A stretch of 64,000 nucleotides of DNA from Catellatospora sichuanensis (GCF_007483665.1 NZ_VIQO01000001.1:62001-126000), one strand, 5' to 3'. Counted from the stretch's first letter, positions 7,080 through 14,259 are shown. A program made the numbers and translations. Notes: a model not told the origin generated them from the sequence alone.

Positions 7080-7880
7080 GTGGCCGAGACCCTGCGGCAC
7101 GTCGAGGACATGGTGGACAACTCCCCCGTCGTCGACGTGCACGAGACGTTCCACCTGTACCAGGAGCTGCTGGCCGAACTGAAGGCGAAGATCGACGCCC
7201 GGTTCGAACTGCAGCGTGATCCGTCGACGCTGGAGCTGGAGTCGTACGGGCAGTACCCGGACGGCCCCGGCGGCTCGCTGGCCGCGTACAGCGGGCCCGA
7301 GGTCGACTGGATGGTGCACTCCTGGCTGGGCAACCCGTCCGCGAGCTTCGCCAACCTGCACCTGACCGTGTGGCTGGGCCCGCAGGTCAAGGTGCCGCAC
7401 CTGGGCCTGGCCCTGCTGGTATGGCCGGAGGGCTGGTTCTACCTCGACTCCGTGCCCCGGGTGAACCTGATCGAGGACGGGGAGTACTACGACAGCTACT
7501 ACGCCCCGCTCGACGCCGACTGGCTGGCCCACCGCGCCGACCCCGAGTTCGAGTACTTCGTGAGCCGGGCGGGCTTCATCCGCGCCAGCCTCAGCCCGAC
7601 GGCGTACTGCTACTCCTTCGGCCGCAGCACCCGCAACATCGACATCGTCCGCAAGCTCACCCACGAGCACGTGGACCGCTGGCTGCGCTGGGTCGACGAG
7701 GCCCCGCCGGTGCCGGAGCACGAGCGGGCCGCGCTGGCCGAGACCGATCTGCGGATGCGGCGCAACATCGCCGAGCGCGATCCGGCCAATGTGATGGGCG
7801 TGCGCTTCTTCGGGCAGGAGACCACGGACAAGCTGGTCCGCGGCCTGTGGGGCGGCGACCGGAAGCTGGCCCGGCCGTGA
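7080..7880 (+). CDS. red chlorophyll catabolite reductase (RCCR)-like protein
   Basis: A 266-residue protein resembling plant RCCR of the ferredoxin-dependent bilin reductase superfamily. Matching blocks recalled from Arabidopsis RCCR are VDWMVHSWLG, then PHLGLALLVW, WFYLDSVPRVNL, FIRASLSPTAY and, near the C-terminus, DLRMRRNIAERDP followed by FFGQETTDKL. Plant RCCR reduces the linear tetrapyrrole produced by pheophorbide a oxygenase. The Glu that plant RCCR carries in the strand after the conserved Pro seems replaced here by a small residue, so chemistry may differ. GTG 7080 is 7 bases after the previous stop. Bilin-reductase fold is well supported; substrate is inference. Confidence 0.68.
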   Translation: MAETLRHVEDMVDNSPVVDVHETFHLYQELLAELKAKIDARFELQRDPSTLELESYGQYPDGPGGSLAAYSGPEVDWMVHSWLGNPSASFANLHLTVWLGPQVKVPHLGLALLVWPEGWFYLDSVPRVNLIEDGEYYDSYYAPLDADWLAHRADPEFEYFVSRAGFIRASLSPTAYCYSFGRSTRNIDIVRKLTHEHVDRWLRWVDEAPPVPEHERAALAETDLRMRRNIAERDPANVMGVRFFGQETTDKLVRGLWGGDRKLARP

Positions 7881-8845
7881 CCGTGATCCGCTCCGTGTGG
7901 TGGGCCGCGACGATCCCGGGCCACGAAACGCCGTTCGACACCGCGCACCTGCGCGTCTACTACCCGGCCATACCCGACGGCTCGGACCGCGAGCGGCTGT
8001 CCGGCGTGATGTCCGCCGACCCGGCCGGGGCGCCGTACCCGGTGGCGGTGATCGTGTCCGGGGTGAATGTGGGCCAGGAGGCGTACCGCTGGCTGGCCGT
8101 GCGGCTGGCCGAGCAGGGCATCGTCGCGGTGACCTACGACTGGGTCGGCACGCTGTTCGGCGGCCTGCACGGCATCACGCCGGGCGTGGACCTCGACGCG
8201 GCCCGGCCCGACGGCTACGGCAAGCGCCCCACCACGCCGTCGCTGCGACCGGTGCTCGACGCCCTCGCGGCGATGACCGGGCCGGTCGCCGGGCTGCTCG
8301 ACCTGCAACGGGTCGCCCTGATCGGACACTCGGCGGGCGGCACCGTGGCCCTGCAGTCGGCGCGGTTCGTGCCCGAGGTGAAGGCCGTCGCGACCTACGG
8401 CGCGCACACCATGGTCGCCACCATGCTGGGCTGGCCCGCGGGCACCGTGCTGCCGGCCCAGGCCGACTGCCCGGTGCTGCTGGTCGCGGGCACCAACGAC
8501 GGCGTCATCAACGGCTCGGCGGACCGCTACGGCGAGGACGCGGCCACCCGCCGCGACCCGATCACCCGCACCTTCGACGAGGCGCTGCCCGACCGCGGCG
8601 GCGACAACGCGCTGGTGCGGCTCGCCGGGGCGAACCACTTCGCGATCGTGCACCCGGTCGACCACACCGCCGCCCGCGCCTTCCTCGACCAGAACCCGGA
8701 CGGCGACCCGGCCGCGCACCGCGACCTGCTGGCCGACCTGCTCGGCACGTTCTGCCGGATGCACCTCACCGGCGATCAGGCGTCGTATACCGAATGGGAC
8801 AAACTCGCCGACCACGGCGGCGTCGCGTCGATCCAGCGGAGGTAA
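7877..8845 (+). CDS. chlorophyllase-like alpha/beta hydrolase
   Basis: A 322-residue alpha/beta hydrolase. The sequence YPVAVIVSGVNVGQEAYRWL precedes a nucleophile elbow GHSAGG with Ser152; acid candidates lie in GTNDGV, and His254 in GANHFAIV completes the triad. The dienelactone-hydrolase/chlorophyllase group has the same layout, with YPV then a HG/SG oxyanion segment and GHS.GG. Within this operon an ester hydrolase removing a phytyl or methyl ester is plausible, but many esterases look alike. The GTG start at 7877 overlaps the previous stop (GTGA). Confidence 0.7.
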   Translation: MTVIRSVWWAATIPGHETPFDTAHLRVYYPAIPDGSDRERLSGVMSADPAGAPYPVAVIVSGVNVGQEAYRWLAVRLAEQGIVAVTYDWVGTLFGGLHGITPGVDLDAARPDGYGKRPTTPSLRPVLDALAAMTGPVAGLLDLQRVALIGHSAGGTVALQSARFVPEVKAVATYGAHTMVATMLGWPAGTVLPAQADCPVLLVAGTNDGVINGSADRYGEDAATRRDPITRTFDEALPDRGGDNALVRLAGANHFAIVHPVDHTAARAFLDQNPDGDPAAHRDLLADLLGTFCRMHLTGDQASYTEWDKLADHGGVASIQRR

Positions 8846-8848
8846 GCC

Positions 8849-10051
8849 ATGTTGAAGAACTTCTGGTACGCGGTCGAGTTCTCCGACCGGGTCACCGTCA
8901 AGCCGGCCCGGATCACCGTGCTCGGCCAGCACCTGGCCCTCTACCGCACCCCGAAGGGCCGCCCGGTCGCGCTGAGCGACCTGTGCGTGCACCGCGGCGC
9001 GGCGCTGTCCGGCGGCTGGACCAAGGACGGCTGCCTCGTCTGCCCGTACCACGGCTGGGAGTACGACGCCGAAGGCCAGGTCACGAAGATCCCGGCGAAC
9101 CTGCCCGGCCGCGGCATCCCGAAGAAGGCCCGCGTCGACTCGTACCCGGTGCAGGAGAAGTACGGCTTCGTCTGGGTTTTCATGGGCGACCTGCCGGAGT
9201 CCGAGCGCCCGCCGATCCCGGTGTGGCCGGAGTTCGACGACCTCAAGGAGAACGGCGGCCGCTTCCGGGCGGTCACCGGCGAGTTCCTCTGGAAGGCCAA
9301 CTACGAGCGCATCCTGGAGAACGGCTGCGACATCGCGCACGCGCCGTTCGTGCACGCGGGCGCGTTCGGCAACCCGGAGCGCCCCGAGGTCGCCGACTAC
9401 GAGCTGGAGACCCCCGACGAGTGGTCGGCGTTCGCCACGGTGGACCTCTACCCGCCGCGGCCGAAGGGCATCTGGGCGGCGCTCAACCGCAACAAGGGCG
9501 ACCTGAGCAACCGCCCGCCGGTGCGCACCTCAGCCGGCTGGATGCTGCCCAACATGATCAAGCTGCACGTGCGGCTGCCGATCGGCGAGCTGATCATCTA
9601 CGACACCAACATCCCGATCGACGAGACGACCACGCTGGTCAAGTGGGTGGCGCTGCGCACCTTCTTCACCGGCAAGTGGGCCGACAAGAACGCGATCAAC
9701 CGCACCTTGAAGATCTTCTACGAGGACGCGGAGGTCGTGAACAAGGTGCGGCCCGAGCTGCTGCCCTTCGACCTGGGCGCGGAGCTGCACATCAAGAGCG
9801 ACCTGATCGCGGTGCACTACCGCCGACGCCGCCAGGAGCTGGCCGAGAAGGGCTGGCTGCTGTCCGAGGAGGACAGCATCACCGGCGACGTGCCGCGCCG
9901 CACCGCGACCGTGATCGCCTCCCCGGCCCGGCGGGAGAACCCCGAGCTGGCCCGCGCCTGGGTGCACAAGGCCCGGGGCGAGCACCCGACCGTCCAGGCC
10001 GCCTGGGACGCGGCCGCCGCGGCCGAGTCCGATTCCACCCCTGAGGAGTGA
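8849..10051 (+). CDS. Rieske non-heme iron oxygenase (PaO/VanA-like)
   Basis: A 400-residue single-chain Rieske oxygenase. The [2Fe-2S] site is Cys46-x-His48 with Cys65-x2-His68, and the mononuclear iron site is Asp161-x2-His164-x4-His169 in NGCDIAHAPFVH. This arrangement is shared by vanillate demethylases and by the plant group of pheophorbide a oxygenase (PaO), chlorophyllide a oxygenase and Tic55. It lacks the C-terminal membrane segment and CxxC motif of plant PaO. Flanked by two bilin-reductase-like genes, it is the candidate ring-opening enzyme. It needs an electron-transfer partner, which is not encoded next to it. ATG 8849 follows GGAGGTAAGCC. Confidence 0.82.
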   Translation: MLKNFWYAVEFSDRVTVKPARITVLGQHLALYRTPKGRPVALSDLCVHRGAALSGGWTKDGCLVCPYHGWEYDAEGQVTKIPANLPGRGIPKKARVDSYPVQEKYGFVWVFMGDLPESERPPIPVWPEFDDLKENGGRFRAVTGEFLWKANYERILENGCDIAHAPFVHAGAFGNPERPEVADYELETPDEWSAFATVDLYPPRPKGIWAALNRNKGDLSNRPPVRTSAGWMLPNMIKLHVRLPIGELIIYDTNIPIDETTTLVKWVALRTFFTGKWADKNAINRTLKIFYEDAEVVNKVRPELLPFDLGAELHIKSDLIAVHYRRRRQELAEKGWLLSEEDSITGDVPRRTATVIASPARRENPELARAWVHKARGEHPTVQAAWDAAAAAESDSTPEE

Positions 10052-10767
10052 CCGTGAGCCTGCCCGCCGACCTGTGCGAGCGCACCCTGCAACGTCTACT
10101 CGCCCGCCACCCCGACCTGGTCGCGCAGGAGACGCCGCTGGCCGAGCTGACCAGCCCGATGTCACCGGCCCCGGTCGGCTCGGTGCGCATCTTCCGTGGC
10201 GAGGCCGTGGCCAAGGTCGTGTACGTCGGCCTGGTGGTCCCGATGATCCACCTGGACAGCCACATGATCTTCGCGTTCACGCCCGAGGACTCGGCCGTCC
10301 CCCACTTCACCCTCGACTCGGTGTACGGCGGCTCGTACCACGCCTTCCACCTCGACCTGATCCCCCGCGCCGATCTGGCCGCACACCTGCCCTACCTCGA
10401 CGCGGCCTTCCACCCACTGACCCCGGTGTTCGAGGCCGCCTCCGCCGCCGAGGGCCTGTCCCCGGCCGCGGTCGGCCCGCGCCAGCGCGCCATCATGTCG
10501 CCGTGGATGCTGGTCAACCGGGCCACCGAGGAGGCGTTCGCGGGCATCGACGAGCACGTGAACGCGTACGCCGACCACTGGTCCACGCTGGTCGAGAAGG
10601 GTGTGGCCGTCGACGGCCTGACCGGGGCCGACCTGGCCGCCCGGGACGCGGCGGTGCGGGCCAACATCTTCAGCCGCGACGTCGACCCGGTCTGGGCGCA
10701 GGTGTCCCGGCTGCTCGGCGACGAGACCACCGACGCGATCCGGGCCGAGCTGGTGGCCAATGGCTGA
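10048..10767 (+). CDS. second bilin-reductase-like protein
   Basis: A 239-residue protein with the layout of the RCCR/ferredoxin-dependent bilin reductase fold. It has MIFAFTPEDSAVPHFTLDSV, then YHAFHLDLIPRADL (compare WFYLDSVPRVNL in the gene at 7080), MSPWMLVNRA and a C-terminal block VRANIFSRDVDPVWAQVSRL followed by DETTDAI. It is a paralogue-level match to the 7080 product, not a duplicate. It may reduce or bind the oxygenase product. GTG 10048 overlaps the Rieske stop; GTG 10054, five bases after GAGGAG, is the better-supported start. Confidence 0.6.
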   Translation: MTVSLPADLCERTLQRLLARHPDLVAQETPLAELTSPMSPAPVGSVRIFRGEAVAKVVYVGLVVPMIHLDSHMIFAFTPEDSAVPHFTLDSVYGGSYHAFHLDLIPRADLAAHLPYLDAAFHPLTPVFEAASAAEGLSPAAVGPRQRAIMSPWMLVNRATEEAFAGIDEHVNAYADHWSTLVEKGVAVDGLTGADLAARDAAVRANIFSRDVDPVWAQVSRLLGDETTDAIRAELVANG

Positions 10768-11710
10768 GCCCAGCGAGTGGCAGCAGCGCATCACCGGCGA
10801 GTGGCACGGGCGGCCGTCGCTGTTCGACGCCACCGGCACCTGGTGCGGCTACGAGGACATCCGGCGCTCGTCGGTGTTCGAGAACGGGGTGACCACGTAC
10901 TACATGGACGGCGGGCTGACCGGGGGCGGGCCGCTGGCCGGGCAGTTCCGGCTCGGCGCGCCGTTCGCGTTCGGGGTGCAGGACGCCGACGACGACCGGG
11001 TGTACACCGGCCCGGACTTCTACGGCACCGGGCAGCCCTACGGCTCGTTCGTGGACTCGCACTACTACGGCCCCGGCTGGCAGGTCGATCTCAACACCTG
11101 GAACCAGATCCTGCCCGATGGGCAGACCCAGGTGTACTCGTCCGTCCTCTACCAGGGCTGGTCGGTCGTCGGCTGCTTCAACGGCGTCTACACCCGCAGC
11201 ACCGACCACGACGACAACCCGGCCACCCAGGCCCGGGTCACCGAGTTCCTGGCCGGCGAGACGCGCCGCGGCCCGGTCCCGCACATCATGCCCACCAAGC
11301 AGTCCGGGGCGTACGCGGGCAGCTGCGAGCTGTGGGGCGCCGACCAGAAGCCGCGTGGCACGGTCGACGTGCGCATCAGCCTCGAACCGCTCGACCTGCT
11401 GCACACCCGCCGCACGCTGACCTGGTCCGGGGCCTTGGACCGCAGCGCCACGGCCACCGCCCGGCGCGACGGCAACCGGCTGTTCCACGAGGGCCCGGAC
11501 GCCTGGGGCAACGCGGTCGCCTTCGGCCGCGCCGCATTCGGCTCGCTGCACTTCACCGACGTCACCAAGGTGAAGTACCGCGAGTTCATGATCGACGCCG
11601 AGCCGGGCATGTCCGCAGGCAAGCGGTTGGCCGTCGTCTACGAGATATTCAACGGCAACGTGCTCGACACCGTCCTGCACGGCCTGCTGGAGTGGGAGGA
11701 CGCGTCATGA
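10760..11710 (+). CDS. beta-rich protein of unknown function, operon-linked
   Basis: I do not recognise a family for this 316-residue protein. It is rich in aromatic and Gly residues, with segments such as FDATGTWCGYEDIRRSSVFE, YYMDGGLTGGGPL, GPDFYGTGQPYGSFVDSHYY and LYQGWSVVGCFNGVY. The alternation of polar and aromatic residues suggests a beta-barrel or lipocalin-like fold, conceivably for a hydrophobic tetrapyrrole. There is no signal peptide or membrane segment, so it is cytoplasmic. It overlaps the previous gene by 8 bases and ends in an ATGA overlap with a 19-codon micro-ORF, so it is clearly part of the operon. Confidence 0.6.
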   Translation: MAEPSEWQQRITGEWHGRPSLFDATGTWCGYEDIRRSSVFENGVTTYYMDGGLTGGGPLAGQFRLGAPFAFGVQDADDDRVYTGPDFYGTGQPYGSFVDSHYYGPGWQVDLNTWNQILPDGQTQVYSSVLYQGWSVVGCFNGVYTRSTDHDDNPATQARVTEFLAGETRRGPVPHIMPTKQSGAYAGSCELWGADQKPRGTVDVRISLEPLDLLHTRRTLTWSGALDRSATATARRDGNRLFHEGPDAWGNAVAFGRAAFGSLHFTDVTKVKYREFMIDAEPGMSAGKRLAVVYEIFNGNVLDTVLHGLLEWEDAS

Positions 11711-11766
11711 GCGCACGGCACGTCGGCCCGGCGGCAGTCATGACCACACCGGAGGCGACAGCATGA
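11707..11766 (+). CDS. micro-ORF (19 aa) bridging two operon genes
   Basis: ATG 11707 overlaps the previous stop (ATGA) and the frame closes with TGA 11764-11766, which overlaps the SDR start ATG 11763 (ATGA). The encoded 19 residues carry no domain. The DNA piece CGGCAGTCATG resembles the second 71-bp unit near 13300, so it may be a decayed member of the same repeat. Translational coupling is the most economical role. Confidence 0.4.
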   Translation: MSARHVGPAAVMTTPEATA

Positions 11767-12536
11767 CCAAGGTCGTCGTGGTCACCGGCGGGACCCGGGG
11801 CATCGGCCTAGGTCTGGTGCGGGAGCTGGCCGCAAGGGGTGCGTCGGTCGTCTACTGCGGTCGGTCGGTCGATTCGGTGAAGCGGGCCGAGGAGCAGGTG
11901 CCGCAGGCATACGGCGTGGTCGCCGACGTCACCGACCGGGAGGCCGTGCAGCGGCTGTGGGACGCGGCTGTCGAGCGGCACGGGCGCGTCGACATCTGGA
12001 TCAACAACGCGGGCATGTCACCGGCCCGCCGCAAGCTGTGGGAACTCGACCCGTCGGCGCTGGACGCCACGGTGGACCTGAACCTGCGCGGCCTGCTGCA
12101 CGCCAGTGCCGTCGTGCTGGCCGGCATGCAGGCCCAGGGCGCGGGCGCGCTGTGGAACATGGAGGGCTTCGGGTCCAACGGCATGCTCCGTCCCGGGCTG
12201 ACCGTCTACGGCGCGACCAAGCGAGCCGTCACCTACACCACGGACAGCCTGGCCAAGGAGGTGGACGGCACCGGGGTGACCGTGCACCACCTGTCTCCCG
12301 GCATGGTCGTCACCGACCTGCTCACGCACGACTACACCCCGGAAGAACTGGCACAAGCCAAGAAGATCTTCAACATCCTGGCGGACCGGGTGGAGACCGT
12401 AACGCCGTGGCTGGCCGAGAAGGTGCTGACCGGAGCCCCGAACGGGGGCCGGGTGGCGTGGCTGACCCGCGGCAAGGCGTTCTGGCGGTTCCTGACCGCG
12501 TTCCGCAAGCGTGACGTGTTCGGGGAGGACGCGTGA
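11763..12536 (+). CDS. SDR oxidoreductase resembling chlorophyll b reductase (NYC1/NOL)
   Basis: A 257-residue classical short-chain dehydrogenase/reductase. TGGTRGIG near residues 8-15 binds the dinucleotide, DIWINNAG lies near 78-85 and Tyr149/Lys153 form YGATK. Beyond generic SDR features it carries blocks I recall from plant NYC1/NOL: WNMEGFGSNG before the Tyr, SPGMVVTDLL after it, then KKIFNILADRVETV, where plants have MFNIICELPETV. Plant NYC1/NOL reduces chlorophyll(ide) b to the 7-hydroxymethyl form. Function here is inference, strengthened by the RCCR-like and Rieske neighbours. It overlaps its neighbours on both sides by ATGA/GTGA. Confidence 0.72.
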   Translation: MTKVVVVTGGTRGIGLGLVRELAARGASVVYCGRSVDSVKRAEEQVPQAYGVVADVTDREAVQRLWDAAVERHGRVDIWINNAGMSPARRKLWELDPSALDATVDLNLRGLLHASAVVLAGMQAQGAGALWNMEGFGSNGMLRPGLTVYGATKRAVTYTTDSLAKEVDGTGVTVHHLSPGMVVTDLLTHDYTPEELAQAKKIFNILADRVETVTPWLAEKVLTGAPNGGRVAWLTRGKAFWRFLTAFRKRDVFGEDA

Positions 12537-13195
12537 ACACCAACGACTACCCGGTGATCATGGCGCTGGAGGACTACGTCCCCACGCTGCTGGCGCTGGC
12601 CGGGTTCTGGCTGCTCGGCGGGGCGTCCGCCGCGATCGACCGGCGGGCCGCCTTCGCCGGCCGCTTCGGGGCGGTGCTCATCGGCCTGGGCGGGGTGGCG
12701 AAGTCCACCTGGAAGCTCATCCTGTCCGCGTTCGGCTCCGACGTGCGCTGGCTGGAGCAGTCGCTGTTCCCGCTGATGGCGACCGGTGCACTGCTGGTGC
12801 TGTGGTCGCTGCACACGACGCTGCGCGGGCGGCGCGCGCCGTGGTGGCCGTACGCCCTGGCGGGTACGGGTGTCGCGGCGGCCGCGCTCGCACTGAACAG
12901 CGTGCAGCCGGCGTTCATCGCGGCCACCACCGGCGTCACCGCGATCAGTGTGCTCGGCGCGGTGCTCGCCGGTCGCCGCCGGGCCTGGGGCGCGGTCGTG
13001 CTGTACGCACTCGGCGTGATCGCGGTGACCTCGCTGGTGCCGCTACGCAGCCACCCGCAACACGAGACGCTCGGCTTCCAGTGGCTGGAGCAGGGCACCA
13101 ACACCCTCGCCCAGGCCATCTTCCTGACCGCCGCGGTGCTCACCGTCCGCGCGGCCGCAGCGACCGCGACCCGCCCGGCGGAGGTGACCGCATGA
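12533..13195 (+). CDS. multipass membrane protein, operon-linked
   Basis: A 220-residue protein with about six hydrophobic segments, for example LLALAGFWLLGGASAAI, LFPLMATGALLVLWSL, AVVLYALGVIAVTSLV and IFLTAAVLTVRAAA. I recognise no family. GTG 12533 overlaps the SDR stop and its own stop overlaps the first micro-ORF ATG at 13192, so it is translated within the operon. It might anchor or feed the pathway at the membrane; nothing in the sequence shows a transport mechanism. Confidence 0.65.
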   Translation: MNTNDYPVIMALEDYVPTLLALAGFWLLGGASAAIDRRAAFAGRFGAVLIGLGGVAKSTWKLILSAFGSDVRWLEQSLFPLMATGALLVLWSLHTTLRGRRAPWWPYALAGTGVAAAALALNSVQPAFIAATTGVTAISVLGAVLAGRRRAWGAVVLYALGVIAVTSLVPLRSHPQHETLGFQWLEQGTNTLAQAIFLTAAVLTVRAAAATATRPAEVTA

Positions 13196-13266
13196 CCGAG
13201 CAGCGCGAGGGAATCATGTCGTCCGGCGGTCATGCAGACGACGAGCGCAGCGAGGAGGAGGCATGA
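13192..13266 (+). CDS. micro-ORF 1 of 3 (24 aa)
   Basis: ATG 13192 overlaps the membrane-protein stop and the 24-codon frame closes at TGA 13264-13266, overlapping the next ATG at 13263. The peptide is acidic at its C-terminus (DDERSEEEA) and has no recognisable domain. Expression is plausible because of the overlapping start/stop and internal GAGGAGG site; no function can be claimed. Confidence 0.4.
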   Translation: MTEQREGIMSSGGHADDERSEEEA

Positions 13267-13337
13267 CCGAGCAGCGCGAGGGAATCATGTCGTCCGGCAG
13301 TCATGCAGACGACGAGCGCAGCGAGGAGGAGGCATGA
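13263..13337 (+). CDS. micro-ORF 2 of 3 (24 aa)
   Basis: Same design as the unit before it: ATG 13263 and stop TGA 13335-13337 overlapping the third ATG. The peptide differs from the first by one residue (Ser in place of Gly near position 13). Confidence 0.4.
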   Translation: MTEQREGIMSSGSHADDERSEEEA

Positions 13338-13408
13338 CCGAGCAGCGCGAGGGAATCATGTCGTCCAGCGGTCATGCAGACGACGAGCGCAGCGAGGAGG
13401 AGGCATGA
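13334..13408 (+). CDS. micro-ORF 3 of 3 (24 aa)
   Basis: ATG 13334 opens a third near-identical 24-codon frame whose TGA 13406-13408 overlaps ATG 13405 of the downstream enzyme gene (ATGA). If ribosomes re-initiate along the chain, translation of the enzyme depends on passage through all three units. Confidence 0.4.
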   Translation: MTEQREGIMSSSGHADDERSEEEA

Positions 13409-14148
13409 CCGACGCACTGGGCTGGCGGCGCAAGTTCGGCGTCATCGCGCCATCGACCAACACCATAGTCGAGCCGGACTTCTACTCGATGACGGTGCCG
13501 GGGGTGACCGCGCACTTCTCCCGCATCCACATCCGCGACCAGGACCTGTCCGACGACGCGAACTTCGAGCACCTGCTCACGCAGATCCGCGACGAGATCG
13601 GCTCGGCCTGCGAACGGGTGCTGACCTGCGAACCCGACTACATGGTCATGGGCATGTCCGCGGAGACGTTCTGGGGCGGGGTCGAGGGCAACCGCGAGTT
13701 CGTCCGCCAGATCAAGGCCATCACCGGCCTGGAGGTCGCCACCGGCGCCGAGGCCTGCGAACGCGCACTGAAGATCTACGGTGCCCGCCGCATCGGCGTC
13801 GTCACCCCCTACCAGCCCGTCGGCGACCAGAACGTGGTCAAGTTCTTCAGCGAGATCGGCTTCGAGGTCACCGCCATCGAGGGCCTGAAGTGCCCCACCG
13901 CTGTGGCCATCGCCCACGTCACCGAGGACGAACTCCGCGACGCGATCCGCAAGGTCGACGGCCCCGACGTCGACGCCATCGTCCAGTGCGGCACCAACCT
14001 CTCCATGGTCCGCCTCGCCGACGAGGCCGAACGCTGGCTCGCCAAACCCGTCATCGCCATCAACGCCGCCACCTGGTGGATGGCCCTACGCGACAACGGC
14101 ATCGCCGACAAACTCCACGGCGCAGGCTCCCTCCTCCGGGACCACTAA
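13405..14148 (+). CDS. Asp/Glu racemase-superfamily enzyme (maleate isomerase / arylmalonate decarboxylase-like)
   Basis: A 247-residue protein starting MTDALGWRRKFGVIAPSTNT, typical of the maleate isomerase and arylmalonate decarboxylase branch. The first catalytic position reads GMSAETFWGG with Ser85 in place of Cys; the second Cys195 is kept in IVQCGTNLSM. A single Cys is the arrangement of the decarboxylase type, whereas isomerases and racemases need two, so decarboxylation is possible; this is inference. It is the last gene of the operon. Its ATG follows GAGGAGGAGGC in the third 71-bp unit; upstream in-frame ATG 13303 lies inside the repeats and is rejected. Confidence 0.78.
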   Translation: MTDALGWRRKFGVIAPSTNTIVEPDFYSMTVPGVTAHFSRIHIRDQDLSDDANFEHLLTQIRDEIGSACERVLTCEPDYMVMGMSAETFWGGVEGNREFVRQIKAITGLEVATGAEACERALKIYGARRIGVVTPYQPVGDQNVVKFFSEIGFEVTAIEGLKCPTAVAIAHVTEDELRDAIRKVDGPDVDAIVQCGTNLSMVRLADEAERWLAKPVIAINAATWWMALRDNGIADKLHGAGSLLRDH

Positions 14149-14149
14149 C

Positions 14150-14240
14150 CAAGATCGCGACGATCTTGCGCGGACTGTGTGGATGACACGCCCTTTCCGG
14201 GCAAATCATCAACAGTTCCCGCAAGATCGTCGCGATCTTG
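14150..14240. terminator. paired self-complementary hairpins between convergent genes
   Basis: The word at 14150-14170 is itself a hairpin (CAAGATCG and CGATCTTG around CGA), and a 21-base exact reverse complement of it occurs at 14220-14240. The two can fold separately or pair with each other across about 50 bases. They fill the gap between the convergent racemase-family gene and the B12-type regulator gene, so bidirectional termination is the likely role. Confidence 0.65.
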
Positions 14241-14259
14241 CGTGGTGGGGTGGGGTGGG

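Larger units (their letters stand above)
13192..13404 (+). repeat. three tandem 71-bp units
   Basis: Three consecutive units begin at 13192, 13263 and 13334, each exactly 71 bases and differing only at the GGCGGT/GGCAGT/AGCGGT position. Each begins ATGACCGAGC and ends GCGAGGAGGAGGC, so each supplies a ribosome site for the ATG that opens the next unit. The last one supplies the ATG 13405 of the racemase-family gene. The length is not a multiple of three, which rotates the frame with every unit. Confidence 0.92.

Noticed and set aside
8849..10051. Direct call as pheophorbide a oxygenase
   Set aside because: Metal-site layout is shared with vanillate demethylases and the plant C-terminal membrane/CxxC part is missing, so only a PaO/VanA-like label is justified.
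13303..13404. Upstream ATG for the racemase-family enzyme
   Set aside because: It lies inside the 71-bp repeats and would add an Arg-rich stretch absent from the family.
13192..13408. CRISPR array
   Set aside because: Units are directly adjacent without spacers and have a 71-base period; no cas genes occur in the window.
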